Origin: Chitinophagales bacterium
GTDB lineage: Bacteria > Bacteroidota > Bacteroidia > Chitinophagales > UBA8649
Direction of reading: 5' to 3'
DNA length: 64,000 nucleotides
NCBI GenBank assembly: GCA_020635975.1
Contig: JACJYT010000003.1
Location: 310,001 to 374,000, forward strand
In this document: positions 19,243-27,657 of the stretch, one piece after another
Position numbering within the stretch: the first letter of the stretch is position 1
Layout: the number at the start of each line of letters is the position of its first letter
Position numbers and translations under genes: made by a program
The notes under the pieces: model-generated
What the model saw: the letters and a program-made list of their open reading frames with translations, nothing else
Told to the model about the DNA's origin: nothing
Database searches by the model: none

Positions 19243-22200
19243 ATGAGAAAATATTTATTCGCTATTGGAACCCTTAGTATTTTAGCTGCTTCGTTCTTTG
19301 TGCTAAGAAATACAGCAACAGAAACGGTAAGCAATTATAACGAGGAAAATACCGTAGATGGCATTTCTAAATCGCAACGATTCTTAGAGGCTTTACAGTG
19401 GAGAAATGAAAAATTATTAAATGAAGAAACAGGCGAGTTCAATGTAGCTGATTATTTTGCAGCGGTTAAAAGAGCTGATGAGTTAAAAAATAGTGCAGCT
19501 AAAAAAGGTGCATTAAACATGACTTGGAGTTTAATTGGTCCAGATAATCAAGGGGGAAGAACAAGAGCCTTAATTTTTGATTCACAAGTGCCTAATAAAA
19601 TGTGGGCTGGTGGTGTTGGTGGAGGATTGTTCCAATCTCTAGATGCTGGTAATTCATGGACAAGAGTAGAAACTTATAATGGCTATTTTCCTATTGCCTC
19701 TATTGCTCAATCTTCTACTGGAGAATTGTATGTAGGTACAGGTGAAGGTTTGGGTAACACTATCGTTGGTTCAAGATTTTCTTCTCAATCTCCTGGAAAT
19801 GGAATTTATAAATCTACAGATGGTGGTTTCTCATGGTATCATTTACTAGGAACAGATGCAAATAATAGCAACCAAGTGGTAAGTGGAACTTGTGATTGGT
19901 GTGGTGTTAATGATATTGCTATTAGTCCAACAAATCCTAATTTAATTTTAGCCGCTACAGAAGGTGGTTTGAGAATTTCTACTATTGCAGGTGAGGATGT
20001 TGGTGCTTGGACTTCAGCATCAGGAATTAGCCAAAGTTTACAAGGACAAAGTGTTGAAATTACTTCGGATGGTCAAACCGCTTTTGCCACTTTTGGAGGT
20101 AGAGTTTTCAGAAGTACAGATGCAGCTAACAATTTTACAACAGGATGGGTACAAGCGCCTGTAACTGGTGGTCAACGTGCAGATATTGCCATTGCTCCTT
20201 CTAACGAAGATTATGTTTACGCTACGGTAACTGGATCAAACCAATGTTTATTGGCGGTTTGGAGATCTACAGATAAAGGTCTTACTTGGAACATCATCGT
20301 TAATGGTGGTACACCTTATGTGAATGATCCATTTAATCAACCAACTTCAGGAATTGGAGAATGTGCCGGACAAGGATGGTATGATCAAACAGTGGCGGTG
20401 AATCCTGCCGACGAGAATAAAATTTATATTGGAGGTATTTCTTTATATACTTGGGGAGATGGTTACGGTATGAAACGTGCCGATAAAATTGATACAGAAG
20501 GTGGAGGACCTTTTGATAGCGATTATATTCATGCAGATAAGCATGAGATTATCTTTAATCCACTTGATCCAACTGGAAATACTATGTTGATTGGTAGTGA
20601 TGGAGGGGTTACTTTATGTAACAATGCGAATAGTGGTTTCCCAGATAATTTAAACTTCATTCAAAAGAATAGGGGCTACGCTACTTTGCAAATTTATGGC
20701 ATGGGAGCTGGTGCAGCAGGAGAGGTTCTTTCTGGAAATCAAGATAATGGTTCTCAGTATATCGATGGTTTAGGAAGTTCTGTTCAAGCTGCCAAAGAAA
20801 TTTCTGGTGGTGATGGTGTTTATGCTGAAATTTCTAATTTAGATCCAGATGTAATGTTTGCTGGGGTGTATTTTGGACAAATAAACAGATCCGTTAACCG
20901 TGGTTTATCAACCAACGATTTCGTAGATGATAACATTAGTAAAGGCTGTGGAAGTATTAGATGTACTACTGTAACAGCTAATAGTCCTTGTGATCCTTCA
21001 GGTGGAGATGCTCCTTTCATTTATCCTTTTTATTTGATGGAAACTTCTACTGTTACGAATCAGCAAGCTACTGCTTCTTTAAGTGCACGAAACGATACCT
21101 TGTTGCTAGCTTCTGGTGCTACACAAATTGTTTATGATACCTTGTTCCCAGCTTATAGTGTGAGAACAACAATTACCATTAAAGATGGGGTTTCAACTAC
21201 AGAGAAGGAAGTAACGAATACGCCTACTGATGGATATGAATATACTAGTGCAGTATCGGAAAGTGTTACTTTCTTCAGTAATCTGGCTAGTACTTTATTC
21301 CCAGGTGAAACGGATTTTATTAATGACCCATTTGATGCGAAGTACTTCGTAACTTCTAACTGTGGTTTGTGGATGTGTGTTAATCCATTGCAAAAAACTA
21401 AGAATCCGGTTTTCTACAGAATTTCTGGTGCTCCAGGTGGAATTGGAGGCTTTGATGCCTCTCAAGATGGGGATGTTCTTTATTATACATCAGGTTCTAA
21501 TTTAGTAATTATTCAAGGATTTAATTCTTTGAATGCTAGTCTAGATCCTGCAGGTTGTTCTACCAATGCTTGTACTAATGGCTTGCTTTCTATCAACCAA
21601 ATTAGTTTAGGTTCTTTAGGTACTTCAAGATTAGAAGGAGTTGCTGTAGATAAGAATGATCCTAACACGGTTCTAGTGGTAAGAAATGGTTTTGGTAGTA
21701 CCAATAAGGTATGGCGAGTAGAAAATGCCTTAAGTGCTGCACCTACTATTGTTCCTTTACATAATTCTACGCTTCCATTTATGCCTATTTACGATTGCGT
21801 TATTGACCATGCTAATGGCGATAGATATTTAGTAGGAACAGAATTGGGTGTTTGGTCTTCTGATGATGCAGGAGTTACTTGGACAGAAGAAAATGATGGT
21901 ATGTTTGGAAGAATGCCAGTTTACAGCTTACGTCAGGAATGGATGTACGAAACAGATTGTATGGTTCTATATGCGGGTACCCATGGTGGTGGTATGTTCC
22001 GGTCAACTAGCTTAATGGCAGGTGGTTGTGATCCAGTTCCTTACCAATGGGAAAAGGTGGATGTTGCTATTCGCGATGTATCCGAAGTGAATGTAAATAA
22101 CATCTTATTGTTTCCTAACCCAGTACAGAATAATGCAAATCTTAGTTTTGAACTTTCTAGCACTACCTCTATTAGTTTAAAAATTGTGGATGTAACAGGA

Positions 22201-22350
22201 AAGGTAATCTCTGCTAAGAGCTTTGGTAGAATGTATGCAGGCACGCAAAATTTAGAGTTTAACGCAAGTTCTCTAGTACCTGGCAACTACTTTGCAGTAA
22301 TAAGCGCAAATGGAAAACCAATTGGTTCTAAGCAATTCCTTAAGAAGTAA
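19243..22350 (+). CDS. Large T9SS-secreted BNR/VPS10-type beta-propeller protein
   Basis: A 1035-residue secreted protein. After an N-terminal signal segment (MRKYLFAIGTLSILAASFFV), multiple BNR-type blades are visible: SLDAGNSWTRVETYNG, KSTDGGFSWYHL, RSTDKGLTWNIIV and SSDDAGVTWTEEN. This matches glycosidase/sortilin-like propellers. The last 75 residues are a T9SS type A sorting domain (ILLFPNPVQNNANLSFEL ... SLVPGNYFAVISANGK). Such propellers bind or process polymers at the cell surface; no catalytic residues can be assigned. GGT- and ACT-rich codon use differs from the AT-rich style of its neighbours and suggests high expression. A strong terminator follows. Confidence 0.88.
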   Translation: MRKYLFAIGTLSILAASFFVLRNTATETVSNYNEENTVDGISKSQRFLEALQWRNEKLLNEETGEFNVADYFAAVKRADELKNSAAKKGALNMTWSLIGPDNQGGRTRALIFDSQVPNKMWAGGVGGGLFQSLDAGNSWTRVETYNGYFPIASIAQSSTGELYVGTGEGLGNTIVGSRFSSQSPGNGIYKSTDGGFSWYHLLGTDANNSNQVVSGTCDWCGVNDIAISPTNPNLILAATEGGLRISTIAGEDVGAWTSASGISQSLQGQSVEITSDGQTAFATFGGRVFRSTDAANNFTTGWVQAPVTGGQRADIAIAPSNEDYVYATVTGSNQCLLAVWRSTDKGLTWNIIVNGGTPYVNDPFNQPTSGIGECAGQGWYDQTVAVNPADENKIYIGGISLYTWGDGYGMKRADKIDTEGGGPFDSDYIHADKHEIIFNPLDPTGNTMLIGSDGGVTLCNNANSGFPDNLNFIQKNRGYATLQIYGMGAGAAGEVLSGNQDNGSQYIDGLGSSVQAAKEISGGDGVYAEISNLDPDVMFAGVYFGQINRSVNRGLSTNDFVDDNISKGCGSIRCTTVTANSPCDPSGGDAPFIYPFYLMETSTVTNQQATASLSARNDTLLLASGATQIVYDTLFPAYSVRTTITIKDGVSTTEKEVTNTPTDGYEYTSAVSESVTFFSNLASTLFPGETDFINDPFDAKYFVTSNCGLWMCVNPLQKTKNPVFYRISGAPGGIGGFDASQDGDVLYYTSGSNLVIIQGFNSLNASLDPAGCSTNACTNGLLSINQISLGSLGTSRLEGVAVDKNDPNTVLVVRNGFGSTNKVWRVENALSAAPTIVPLHNSTLPFMPIYDCVIDHANGDRYLVGTELGVWSSDDAGVTWTEENDGMFGRMPVYSLRQEWMYETDCMVLYAGTHGGGMFRSTSLMAGGCDPVPYQWEKVDVAIRDVSEVNVNNILLFPNPVQNNANLSFELSSTTSISLKIVDVTGKVISAKSFGRMYAGTQNLEFNASSLVPGNYFAVISANGKPIGSKQFLKK

Positions 22351-22370
22351 TTTTTAAAATGTCATAATGG

Positions 22371-22401
22371 AAAGGGCGCAATAAAATTGCGCCCTTTTTT
22401 T
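22371..22401 (+). terminator. Rho-independent terminator
   Basis: An 11-base perfect stem (AAAGGGCGCAA / TTGCGCCCTTT) with a 5-base loop, running into a T tract, 20 bases after the stop of the BNR-repeat gene. Confidence 0.9.
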
Positions 22402-22499
22402 ATGCGTAAGCTTAAGATTAATGCCGAATAATATCTTTGACCTACAGTAAACGCATTGCTTTAATAACTTAATATATTTCCTAGACTTAGCTTAGCTAA

Positions 22500-22676
22500 G
22501 AAAACGATTTCACATTTTTCGTTGAATTGGCCATGGATTAGATTTTCTACCTAAGTGGAGTTAACTTGCTACAAGATTTCAAGAAGCTAGAAGCTAAAAT
22601 TCTTGACTGGTGTTTAAGCCATTACCATGAATTTGAAAAAGATTTGTGTAAAGTAAAAGCGAAAGCAATAGTCTAG
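22500..22676 (+). pseudogene. Possible transposase remnant in the 339-base gap 22351-22689
   Basis: The only long intergenic gap contains a broken frame reading VELAMD, a stop, then YLSGVNLLQDFKKLEAKILD and CLSHYHEFEKDL to a second stop. The order VELAMD...LSGVN...LQ..FKKLEAKILDW resembles the N-terminal half of ISAon1/ISL3-type transposases of Bacteroidota, with an internal deletion. No terminal repeats or target duplication were found. The match is from memory of the family and is weak. The rest of the gap holds the upstream terminator and the hairpin before 22690. Confidence 0.3.
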
Positions 22677-22690
22677 ATTACTTTTGCTTT
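22652..22690 (-). terminator. Hairpin after the HmuY-like lipoprotein gene
   Basis: An imperfect 14-base stem (AAAAGCAAAAGTAA with TTGCTTTCGCTTTT, one G-U pair and one mismatch) directly at the stop of the minus-strand gene. It probably terminates the heme-uptake operon; the T tract is interrupted. Confidence 0.5.
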
Positions 22691-23685
22691 TAAAGGGCTT
22701 CGTATTCGAAAGAAGGATAGCCTTTAAAGCCGGTATTTGCATCATAAAAATCTAAGAATCGCAGTTTATAGAGGCTACCATTTCTATCTTTTATAATATA
22801 GACCTTGTTCTTGTATATATTGTATTGATCAGAAAATTGCTTCCAATTATGACCTATTACATTTAAATTGGCACTAAACTTACTTGGATCAACATCGCTG
22901 CTTTGAAAATCGGAATAAGCTATTTGATCTTGCATATAAGCTTCTACACTGTTTTGATTAAGGTAGGCTCCTGTTACTGCATATCCTGTTAAGAACTCGC
23001 TACCATCTGAGGTGTACACGGTATCTGTGAATCTAGTAAAGAGTAAATCCCAAGTGTTTTTATCTGGTTCGATTTCTACAATGCTTGAGCTATTCCAAGA
23101 AAAACAAAGATAATTTTTACTAGGATCCTTAGGTATACTGAATTCTCTTGGATTGCTTCCATCCAATTCAGCAAGCTTGAAGAAGTAACTGTCTTCAAAT
23201 AGGCCAACAAAAACAAATTGCTTGTAGCTTCCTAATTCGAGTCCATTAGCATCTATTCCTGGGTGAATTAAATAAACAATACCTGAACACCAGGTGCTAT
23301 CACTAGAAACTTCTTCTAGGTAGCTATCTATTGCAAGATTATCTAGTAAGCCATGAGATCCATCAAAGCGCTTATCGCTTTCTGTATAATTAAGGTCGAA
23401 AGCCGCCCCAAAATTGCTGCTATTGGTTTTAAATACCCACATATTAGCAGCAGCATTTAATCTTACAAAACTAGCATCATCCCCACAATAAAAGGCTAAG
23501 TTCCAATCGGTATATAGATTGGTGGAAATGACAGAAGTATCTCCTAAACCATAAAAGACTTGATTGAGATAATCATTGCCAATTTCTATGGTTTTATAAT
23601 TAGTGAATGCAGCTCTTTTTTCTTCTTCCTTAAAACAAGAACTTAAAAGTAGCAAAGCGGCAAAAATTGCAATAAGCTTTTTCAT
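22690..23685 (-). CDS. HmuY-like surface lipoprotein
   Basis: A 331-residue lipoprotein with a lipobox at LLLLSSC (Cys17). The body resembles the HmuY family of heme-binding proteins: an early DWNLAFYCGDD block, IVEIEPDKNTWDLLF in the middle, and VIGHNWKQF and LYKLRFLDF near the end. These phrases recur in the T9SS-secreted protein at 25906-27162, so the two are paralogues. It starts in a 4-base ATGA overlap with the TonB receptor gene and is the last gene of the operon. It probably captures heme or another iron ligand at the cell surface and hands it to the receptor; the axial ligands were not assigned. Confidence 0.75.
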   Translation of the reverse strand: MKKLIAIFAALLLLSSCFKEEEKRAAFTNYKTIEIGNDYLNQVFYGLGDTSVISTNLYTDWNLAFYCGDDASFVRLNAAANMWVFKTNSSNFGAAFDLNYTESDKRFDGSHGLLDNLAIDSYLEEVSSDSTWCSGIVYLIHPGIDANGLELGSYKQFVFVGLFEDSYFFKLAELDGSNPREFSIPKDPSKNYLCFSWNSSSIVEIEPDKNTWDLLFTRFTDTVYTSDGSEFLTGYAVTGAYLNQNSVEAYMQDQIAYSDFQSSDVDPSKFSANLNVIGHNWKQFSDQYNIYKNKVYIIKDRNGSLYKLRFLDFYDANTGFKGYPSFEYEAL

Positions 23686-25898
23686 CTTCCCGTGCCTATT
23701 TTTAATCCAACAAAATAACTTCTACCGGCAGCAATTTGACTTTGATTTGAACCACTATGGGCACCATCAGAACTCGTACCATTTACATTAGAAACATTAA
23801 GTAGATTTTTAATTCCACAATTTATGCTAATTCTTTCTTTCCAAAATGTTTTCTGCATGCTAAAGTTCATTAAGTCATAGGCTTGAATATTCACTATCTC
23901 TACCTCATTATTATCTACACCCGAAATTCTAAAATCTTTTCTAGCTCCATTCCACTTGTTGATCAGGCTAAAAGATAGATTCGCCTTTCGAATAAAATAA
24001 CTTATACTACTTTGCATTTGTGGATAGAAATAGAATTTATTATTGCTATTCTGGCTTGCTAAACCGATATAAGAAAAGCCAAAATTAATGGACAAATCCT
24101 TGAATTGATAGCTAGCATTTAGTTCCGAACCCGTGCTACTAACTTGCGCTATATTTACATATTGAAATACATTGTTTTCATCTGGTGTTAGGGCAATGGC
24201 ATTGTATTTATAGGTGTAAAAAAGCTTGGAACCTAAACTATAATGATGAAGCTTTTTACTGGCTTCATATTGAACGGAAGCACTAAGGTTTTGCGATTGT
24301 TCTGGTGTAAGATTTTTATTGCCAAAAATATCGTGATTAGCATCATTAAAAACCAAATACATTTCTTTTAAGCTTGGTGCACGAAAGCCCATACCATAGT
24401 TAAGTCGAACTTGCAATTTGCTGTTTACATTGTACTTGAAGAGTAAGGATGGGGTAGGAAGGGTTTTGAACTTGGAATTATAGCCATAGCGAATAGCAGC
24501 TTGAAGTTTTATTTTTTCATTGAACTGGAAGTTAGAACTATAGAAAAAGGCGAGATCCGCAATAAGAGCGGCAGAACCATCTTCATCAGAGAATCTCCCT
24601 CCTATGCCATTTTCAATATTAAAGTCGATACCGGTTTGAAAATCAAATAATTTCGATGGATTTTTATAGCTGATGAAACTACGACTCATCCATTGCATAG
24701 CTTGTGTGGTATCTTGATTATCTTCCCCCTCAGAATCTAAAACAAGAACCGATTCTAAGGTACTTAAATCTTTTTGGTATTTATTTTTAATGCGAGTATA
24801 AGAATTAAAAGAGTTGGTACTATTAAGACTTAAGTTATCATTAATTTTTCCGTTAGTGGTATTCGTAAAGTCAATTCTTCTTGTAAAATACCAATCGTCG
24901 AAGGCTTTAGGAATTACTCCAGATGGATCGAAACGATTAAGAATTTTATCTTCAAAATAAGAAGCTTTAAATCGAACAAACCAGTCTTTTTTCGTTCTCA
25001 ATAAATAGGAAATATCTCCAAAATATTGTTCTTTAGGGTTCCATTGTACATCGCGATCGTAGCTACCTGGATTCCACCCATCAAAAAAGTATCTTCCACC
25101 GTTTAACTGTACTAAGTGTTGTTTGATTTTGAAGCCTAAGAAACCATCAAAATTATACGTTCCTATACTTTCGTAATAGGAATTTGCACTAGCTTCAATT
25201 TTCTTCTTTTGATTTTGCTTAGAAATCAAGTTGATAACACCAGCAATAGCGTTCGATCCATAAACTGCGGATAAAGGACCTTCTACAATTTCTATTCTTT
25301 CAATATTGTTTAAGTTTATTTGACTTAAGTCAATATTGCCATCTAAGCGTCCAATTATAGGAACACCATCCATCATTATTTTAACATTATTTCCTCCTAA
25401 GCCTTGTAAACTTAACTGCGTACCTAATACACCATCGGTATTTATTTGTACATTTAATTCGGTCATTAAAGCATCTGAAAGATTTACAGCAGCTCTTTTT
25501 TCTATATCTTCTTTCGCAAGAAGTTTGACCTCATACATGCTTTCTTTTGCGACTGTCTCTGTCGTGTTACCAGTAACTACAATCTCATCTACCACTTGAT
25601 CTAAGGGGAAAATGTATAGAATACCTGTACGCTTAGGATTAATCTGCTTTCTAAAACTTTCATAACCCACATAGCTAATTTCAATCACTACATCATTAAG
25701 AAAGGGAATCGCTATTTCTCCTAAGTCGTTAGAAATAGTTTGAACACTTTCATTCGTGCTTAGATCGGTAATTTTAACATTGGCGTAGGCGAGCGCTTCG
25801 AGACTTTCAGCATCGTATATTTTAATATAGTTTTGGGCATTAAGCCTTACGCCAATGCCCAAAAAAATAAGAAGAAATATCTGAAGAAAGCTCTTCAT
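23682..25898 (-). CDS. TonB-dependent receptor, HmuR/heme type
   Basis: A 738-residue outer membrane receptor with a signal peptide to about residue 21. Next come a carboxypeptidase-regulatory-like fold (EALAYANVKITDLSTNESVQ), a plug domain (SLQGLGGNNVKIMMDGVPII, GPLSAVYGSNAIAGVINLIS) and a beta-barrel. The barrel contains FRAPSLKEMY followed by GNKNLTPEQS, resembling the FRAP/NPNL boxes of heme receptors. It lies 7 bases after the T9SS HmuY-like gene and overlaps the HmuY-like lipoprotein gene. Heme or another iron chelate is the likely substrate, inferred from the paired HmuY-like proteins. Confidence 0.87.
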   Translation of the reverse strand: MKSFLQIFLLIFLGIGVRLNAQNYIKIYDAESLEALAYANVKITDLSTNESVQTISNDLGEIAIPFLNDVVIEISYVGYESFRKQINPKRTGILYIFPLDQVVDEIVVTGNTTETVAKESMYEVKLLAKEDIEKRAAVNLSDALMTELNVQINTDGVLGTQLSLQGLGGNNVKIMMDGVPIIGRLDGNIDLSQINLNNIERIEIVEGPLSAVYGSNAIAGVINLISKQNQKKKIEASANSYYESIGTYNFDGFLGFKIKQHLVQLNGGRYFFDGWNPGSYDRDVQWNPKEQYFGDISYLLRTKKDWFVRFKASYFEDKILNRFDPSGVIPKAFDDWYFTRRIDFTNTTNGKINDNLSLNSTNSFNSYTRIKNKYQKDLSTLESVLVLDSEGEDNQDTTQAMQWMSRSFISYKNPSKLFDFQTGIDFNIENGIGGRFSDEDGSAALIADLAFFYSSNFQFNEKIKLQAAIRYGYNSKFKTLPTPSLLFKYNVNSKLQVRLNYGMGFRAPSLKEMYLVFNDANHDIFGNKNLTPEQSQNLSASVQYEASKKLHHYSLGSKLFYTYKYNAIALTPDENNVFQYVNIAQVSSTGSELNASYQFKDLSINFGFSYIGLASQNSNNKFYFYPQMQSSISYFIRKANLSFSLINKWNGARKDFRISGVDNNEVEIVNIQAYDLMNFSMQKTFWKERISINCGIKNLLNVSNVNGTSSDGAHSGSNQSQIAAGRSYFVGLKIGTGR

Positions 25899-25905
25899 TA
25901 TTTGC

Positions 25906-27162
25906 TTAGTGGTTTACTATTAACTTTTCCGTTTTGCGAGTATTACCTTCTATAATTTGAACTAAATAAAGGCCATTTTCGTAGTTCGTTAAATCTAAGC
26001 TCAAATCATTTAGTCCAGCATTTAAATCCAGCTTGTTTTGGTATTGTAAATTTCCAAGAACACTATATATTTCTACACTAACTTTGGTGTTCTTGTCTGC
26101 TTGAATTAAAACATTTGCTTTAGTTCTACAAGGATTAGGATAAATACTAGCAATATTAACTTCGTTCAGATCCACTATAGAAGTAATGTTGGTAATGAAT
26201 TCTTTGTTGAATTTTACTTTTCCTGTAGACCCACCTTCAAAAGCAGTGAAATACAATTTATAAATATCGTCGTTATTGGTTTTAATAAAATAAGTTAAAG
26301 AATCTACTAAATAATAAGGAGGCATATTTCCTATTAAGTATTTCCAATCATAACCAATAATATTTTTGTTAGGTAAGAAGGTTTCGCCTAGGTAAGAAGC
26401 TGAAGAAACTTCTTCTCCTAAAATCTTCGCCACTTGAACACCAACGTTTAATTGAACTCCGGTAACAGGGTAGAAGGCAAAGCCCAAATCTGTACTATAT
26501 TTATTGAAAACGATATCCCAATTGTTATTATTTGGTTCAATATCCAATAAAGTATGGTTGTCCATATTTAAGTAGGCGTAATTTCTATCTAACATATCTG
26601 CTGGATAGATTAGCATGGTAGTATCAAAAGAATTGTCAAGACTAGCATATCTATAGGTAAATGTGCCAGTTTCTTTCTGCACTACCATAACTTTGAAGAA
26701 ACGTTCGTCGATAGTTTTAAGTACAAATACTCTTGAAGCACTAATTAAGTGCGTAGTGAAGTTGTATTCTCCCCAACCATAGTTGGCATTTCCTCCTAAA
26801 GCATCATCTTCGAAAGCAGAATAGGCATCCCAGGTCGAGTCCTCATCGTGTAATTGTGTCCAAGTACTCAAACCAGTGGTATCTGTTATACTTGCAAAAT
26901 CTGCGGTATTTTCAGAAGCATTCCAAAGAGCTACACCTCTCGCCTCATTAATCATAATGGCCGCCGACATGGCACTATTGTAGAAGGCAACCGTCCAATT
27001 TGCTCCACCTACTTCTTTTACTGTACCATCGTTTAAACTATAATAAACATCGTTGGTGTAGTTTGGACCCATACTGATACTATCTTCTACAACTTGGGCT
27101 GTCGTGTTAAGAAAGATACTTGCTAAAAAGCTTACTAAAATAAAATTTTTCATGATTTTCAT
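25906..27162 (-). CDS. T9SS-secreted HmuY-like protein
   Basis: About 418 residues from the ATG at 27162 (MKIMKNFILVSFLASIFLNT, then TAQ). The body is a paralogue of the lipoprotein at 22690-23685: ANWTVAFYNSA, LLDIEPNNNNWDIVFNKY, IIGYDWKYLIG and IYKLYFTAFEGGSTG match it block for block. Unlike the lipoprotein it ends in a T9SS type A sorting domain (IASIYPNPCRTKANVLIQ ... ENGLYLVQIIEGN). It is the first gene of the putative heme operon and probably an exported hemophore-like binder. The longer frame from a TTG at 27174 is not preferred because that TTG belongs to a promoter-like CTTTGCA. Confidence 0.8.
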   Translation of the reverse strand: MKIMKNFILVSFLASIFLNTTAQVVEDSISMGPNYTNDVYYSLNDGTVKEVGGANWTVAFYNSAMSAAIMINEARGVALWNASENTADFASITDTTGLSTWTQLHDEDSTWDAYSAFEDDALGGNANYGWGEYNFTTHLISASRVFVLKTIDERFFKVMVVQKETGTFTYRYASLDNSFDTTMLIYPADMLDRNYAYLNMDNHTLLDIEPNNNNWDIVFNKYSTDLGFAFYPVTGVQLNVGVQVAKILGEEVSSASYLGETFLPNKNIIGYDWKYLIGNMPPYYLVDSLTYFIKTNNDDIYKLYFTAFEGGSTGKVKFNKEFITNITSIVDLNEVNIASIYPNPCRTKANVLIQADKNTKVSVEIYSVLGNLQYQNKLDLNAGLNDLSLDLTNYENGLYLVQIIEGNTRKTEKLIVNH

Positions 27163-27242
27163 TTGTTTATGCAAAGGTCTATCAAAACAAAGTTGTAAGC
27201 AATTTTAAAGGAAAGAATAGTGTCATTGAATTGTCAAATGTT

Positions 27243-27656
27243 TCAGTAGACTATACTGAGAACAAGGGTTCGCGCTTTGGCATTATTCCTAAATTCGCAT
27301 AGATAGATGCCTTGCCAGGTACCCAAATTAGGTGCCCCATTAGTTATTGGTATTTGAAGGCTTGCTCCCAGTAAGGAACATTTGATGTGAGCTGGCATAT
27401 CGTCGCTGCCTTCATAAGTGTGAGTGAAGTGTTTTTGATTTTCTGGCACTAAGAGATCTATGCTTCTCTCTAAATCGAAACGCACACTTGGGTCGGCATT
27501 TTCATTAATACTTAGAGCTGCCGAGCTATGTTTTAAAAATAGATGAAGAAGTCCAAACTTGGGTACATCAACTAAATGTTCTTGAAGTATATGGTCAATT
27601 AGATGATAGCCCCTTGGAAATACAGGTAGAACGACTTCTTTTTGCCAAATAGACAT
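27243..27656 (-). CDS. yjbQ: YjbQ/UPF0047 family protein (secondary thiamine-phosphate synthase type)
   Basis: A 137-residue protein of the YjbQ family. The characteristic blocks FLKHSSAALSINENADPSVR and PNLGTWQGIYLCEFRN are present, including the histidines that form the probable metal site. E. coli YjbQ has weak thiamine-phosphate synthase activity, but its true role is unclear. It is complete and starts one base after the gcvP stop codon, so it is probably translated from the gcvP message. Confidence 0.92.
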   Translation of the reverse strand: MSIWQKEVVLPVFPRGYHLIDHILQEHLVDVPKFGLLHLFLKHSSAALSINENADPSVRFDLERSIDLLVPENQKHFTHTYEGSDDMPAHIKCSLLGASLQIPITNGAPNLGTWQGIYLCEFRNNAKARTLVLSIVY

Positions 27657-27657
27657 C

